Assembly (NCBI GenBank): GCA_965249525.1
Contig: OZ252237.1
Coordinates: 558,001 to 622,000 of the forward strand
DNA length: 64,000 bases
Source of the DNA: G965240465 sp965249525
GTDB lineage: Bacteria > SAR324 > JACQKK01
Direction of reading: 5' to 3'
Under the pieces are notes generated by a model. The model did no database searches, had not been told where the DNA came from, and was given only the letters and a program-made list of their open reading frames with translations. This document shows, piece after piece, positions 62,947 to 64,000 of the stretch. The first letter of the stretch is position 1. Each line of letters starts with the position of its first letter. Both the position numbers and the translations under genes were made by a program.

Positions 62947-63567
62947 CTAGTAAAACTGATACACCCTGCGGGGGTCCATTTTTTCAAATTGTTCCCAACG
63001 GCTTTGGTAAAGCATGAGATTAAACATAAGTTCAGTGGTGTTATTGCGCTGGGAGCGTTTTGCCTGCACTTGTTTTTTAATGAGTGATTCCACCCCAGAG
63101 GGGTGAAGAATCATATAATTGGAAAAATACATGCGGCCGCTGTGATTGATCAAGCGGGTCTGCAGCACGCTGTTGACATCAAGAAAAGTACTTTGCATGG
63201 TGGCCAAGACATTATACTTATAGCCTTGCACCAGGTCTTTTAATACCAGTTCTTTCTGACCCTGATGCAGCAATTGGAACACAGAATGGATGTTCCCAGC
63301 CAATTCACCATAACCCCTTCTTTGCTGGGGGGAGAGGCTGCTGTCGTTAAATTCTAGATAATATTCTAACGGCGTTTTCTGCTGAAGCAAGGGACGGTCT
63401 AACACAAACCAGTTGAGGAAGGCATTACAACGTTCCCCAAAGGAAGGGGCTTCTGGACGTATCATGCCTGTGCGTTCAAATTCTTCTTTAGCAGTGGAAA
63501 TTTCTGCAGCGCAAACCGACAAATCGGTTGCCTCTTCTAACAATGAATCTATATAAGGGCTTTGCAT
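62947..63567 (-). CDS. Hypothetical protein (206 aa)
   Basis: Not recognised. No signal peptide; the sequence is alternating helix and loop with ERCNAFLNWFVLDRPLLQQK, TPLEYYLEFNDS, the QGYKYNVLATMQSTFLDVNS region and MYFSNYMILHPSGVESLIKK. The pattern NWFVLDRPL followed by TPLEYYL is reminiscent of conserved hypothetical proteins of other Proteobacteria but I cannot name one. Convergent with tlpA. Function unknown. Confidence 0.6.
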   Translation of the reverse strand: MQSPYIDSLLEEATDLSVCAAEISTAKEEFERTGMIRPEAPSFGERCNAFLNWFVLDRPLLQQKTPLEYYLEFNDSSLSPQQRRGYGELAGNIHSVFQLLHQGQKELVLKDLVQGYKYNVLATMQSTFLDVNSVLQTRLINHSGRMYFSNYMILHPSGVESLIKKQVQAKRSQRNNTTELMFNLMLYQSRWEQFEKMDPRRVYQFY

Positions 63568-63689
63568 TATAACACTCCACAGGCTTTCTTACCCAAAATT
63601 CATGGGAGCATAAGGCTTTTCCTAGTTCAAAACAAAAGGTCATCCATGAGTCCAATAAAAATACTCTATACTATCCTACCATATGCCAG

Positions 63690-64000
63690 CTAGGTACTTT
63701 TGTTAAGCAATTTTTGCCGAATATTTTTCTTTAAGATAGTTTTTCTCAGAGATGCCTGCTGTAAGCTTACTAACTCTGCTGCTGTCAGTAAACGGGCTTG
63801 GCCAGGGAGTGCTTGCACATCTAGCAAAATGGATCCTATCTGACAACGGGTAATTTTTAACACTGCAAAACCCAACTGGGCTAATGCCTTTTTGATATGA
63901 TGATGAATTCCTTCTCGCAGTGTTAATTCCAGCCAGGTTTTATCACTGCGATGGTGCAGCACTTTGGCATATATCGGCGCACAACGGCGCCCATCCAACA
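63690..64000 (-). CDS. Pseudouridine synthase RsuA/RluB family, C-terminal part (partial)
   Basis: The window edge cuts this gene; only the last hundred residues or so are visible. The pattern WLELTLREGIHHHIKKALAQ followed by LGFAVLKITRCQIGSILLDV and PGQARLLTAAEL matches the C-terminal half of RsuA/RluB/RluE/RluF enzymes (usual form EGRNRQVRRMLEALG). The catalytic Asp and any S4 domain lie outside the window. The Met at 63998 may be internal. Confidence 0.75.
   Translation of the reverse strand, partial: LDGRRCAPIYAKVLHHRSDKTWLELTLREGIHHHIKKALAQLGFAVLKITRCQIGSILLDVQALPGQARLLTAAELVSLQQASLRKTILKKNIRQKLLNKST

Overview
The window is a 64 kb stretch of chromosome from a Gram-negative proteobacterium, most like the Gammaproteobacteria. 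The evidence is a System I cytochrome c maturation (ccm) operon, CyaY, FtsB next to enolase, Mpl, LolA, DsbD, a quinone-type PyrD and a ZapB-like coiled coil. Several genes do not fit a textbook gammaproteobacterium: a long (Chlamydia/Bacteroidetes/plant type) IspG, a GMP synthetase with a eukaryote-type C-terminal domain, a double-length ThyX, a 23S rRNA gene with no 16S gene beside it, and tRNA genes without an encoded CCA. I cannot name the genus.

Layout: 1-4.1 kb carA, asd, ftsB and eno (all minus); 4.2-9.7 kb dsbD, a small ORF, a two-lobed ThyX, tRNA-Asp, a small basic protein and cyaY; 9.7-14.3 kb a minus-strand rRNA unit made of promoter, boxA, 23S, two tandem DUF1761 membrane-protein genes and 5S; 14.3-21.8 kb an unknown gene, tRNA-Val, an ABM-like protein, coaBC, an FMN glutamate-synthase-like protein, a hydrolase-OsmC fusion and ispG; 21.9-26.8 kb a three-gene envelope module (LolA-like protein, outer-membrane barrel, MMPL/RND permease); 26.8-33.6 kb speB, an HTTM membrane pair, hisN, a PQQ-type sugar dehydrogenase and pyrD; 33.7-39.4 kb the ccm operon ccmA-C-E-F-G-H-I, without a visible ccmB or ccmD; 39.5-43 kb mpl, an unknown gene, a zapB-like gene and a decayed surface-protein remnant; 43-56 kb a PpsA-like gene, guaA, two glycosyltransferases, a VKOR-thioredoxin fusion, an acyl-CoA ligase and a PPDK-like gene; 56-64 kb lolA, a TSUP permease with a partner, tesA, serC, lysS, tlpA, an unknown gene and the 3' end of a pseudouridine synthase.

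The most interesting observation is a pair of phosphotransfer enzymes with complementary damage. The PpsA-like protein keeps its ATP-binding and phospho-histidine domains but has lost key residues of its PEP/pyruvate domain. The PPDK-like protein keeps its phospho-histidine and PEP/pyruvate domains but has lost the ATP-grasp residues. Together they contain one complete set of active sites, so they may form a split two-protein PEP synthase/dikinase. Other notable points are protein genes between 23S and 5S rRNA, a ThyX whose two halves each keep only part of the active-site motif, a ccm operon lacking the CcmB permease gene, and short tandem repeats (12-15 nt) placed exactly at or beside stop codons of several genes.

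Several genes concern periplasmic thiol chemistry (dsbD, VKOR-thioredoxin, ccmG, ccmH, tlpA) and envelope lipid traffic (lolA, the LolA-like/MMPL module). This fits a respiring organism with c-type cytochromes and a complex outer membrane. No integrase, complete insertion sequence, CRISPR array or prophage was seen.
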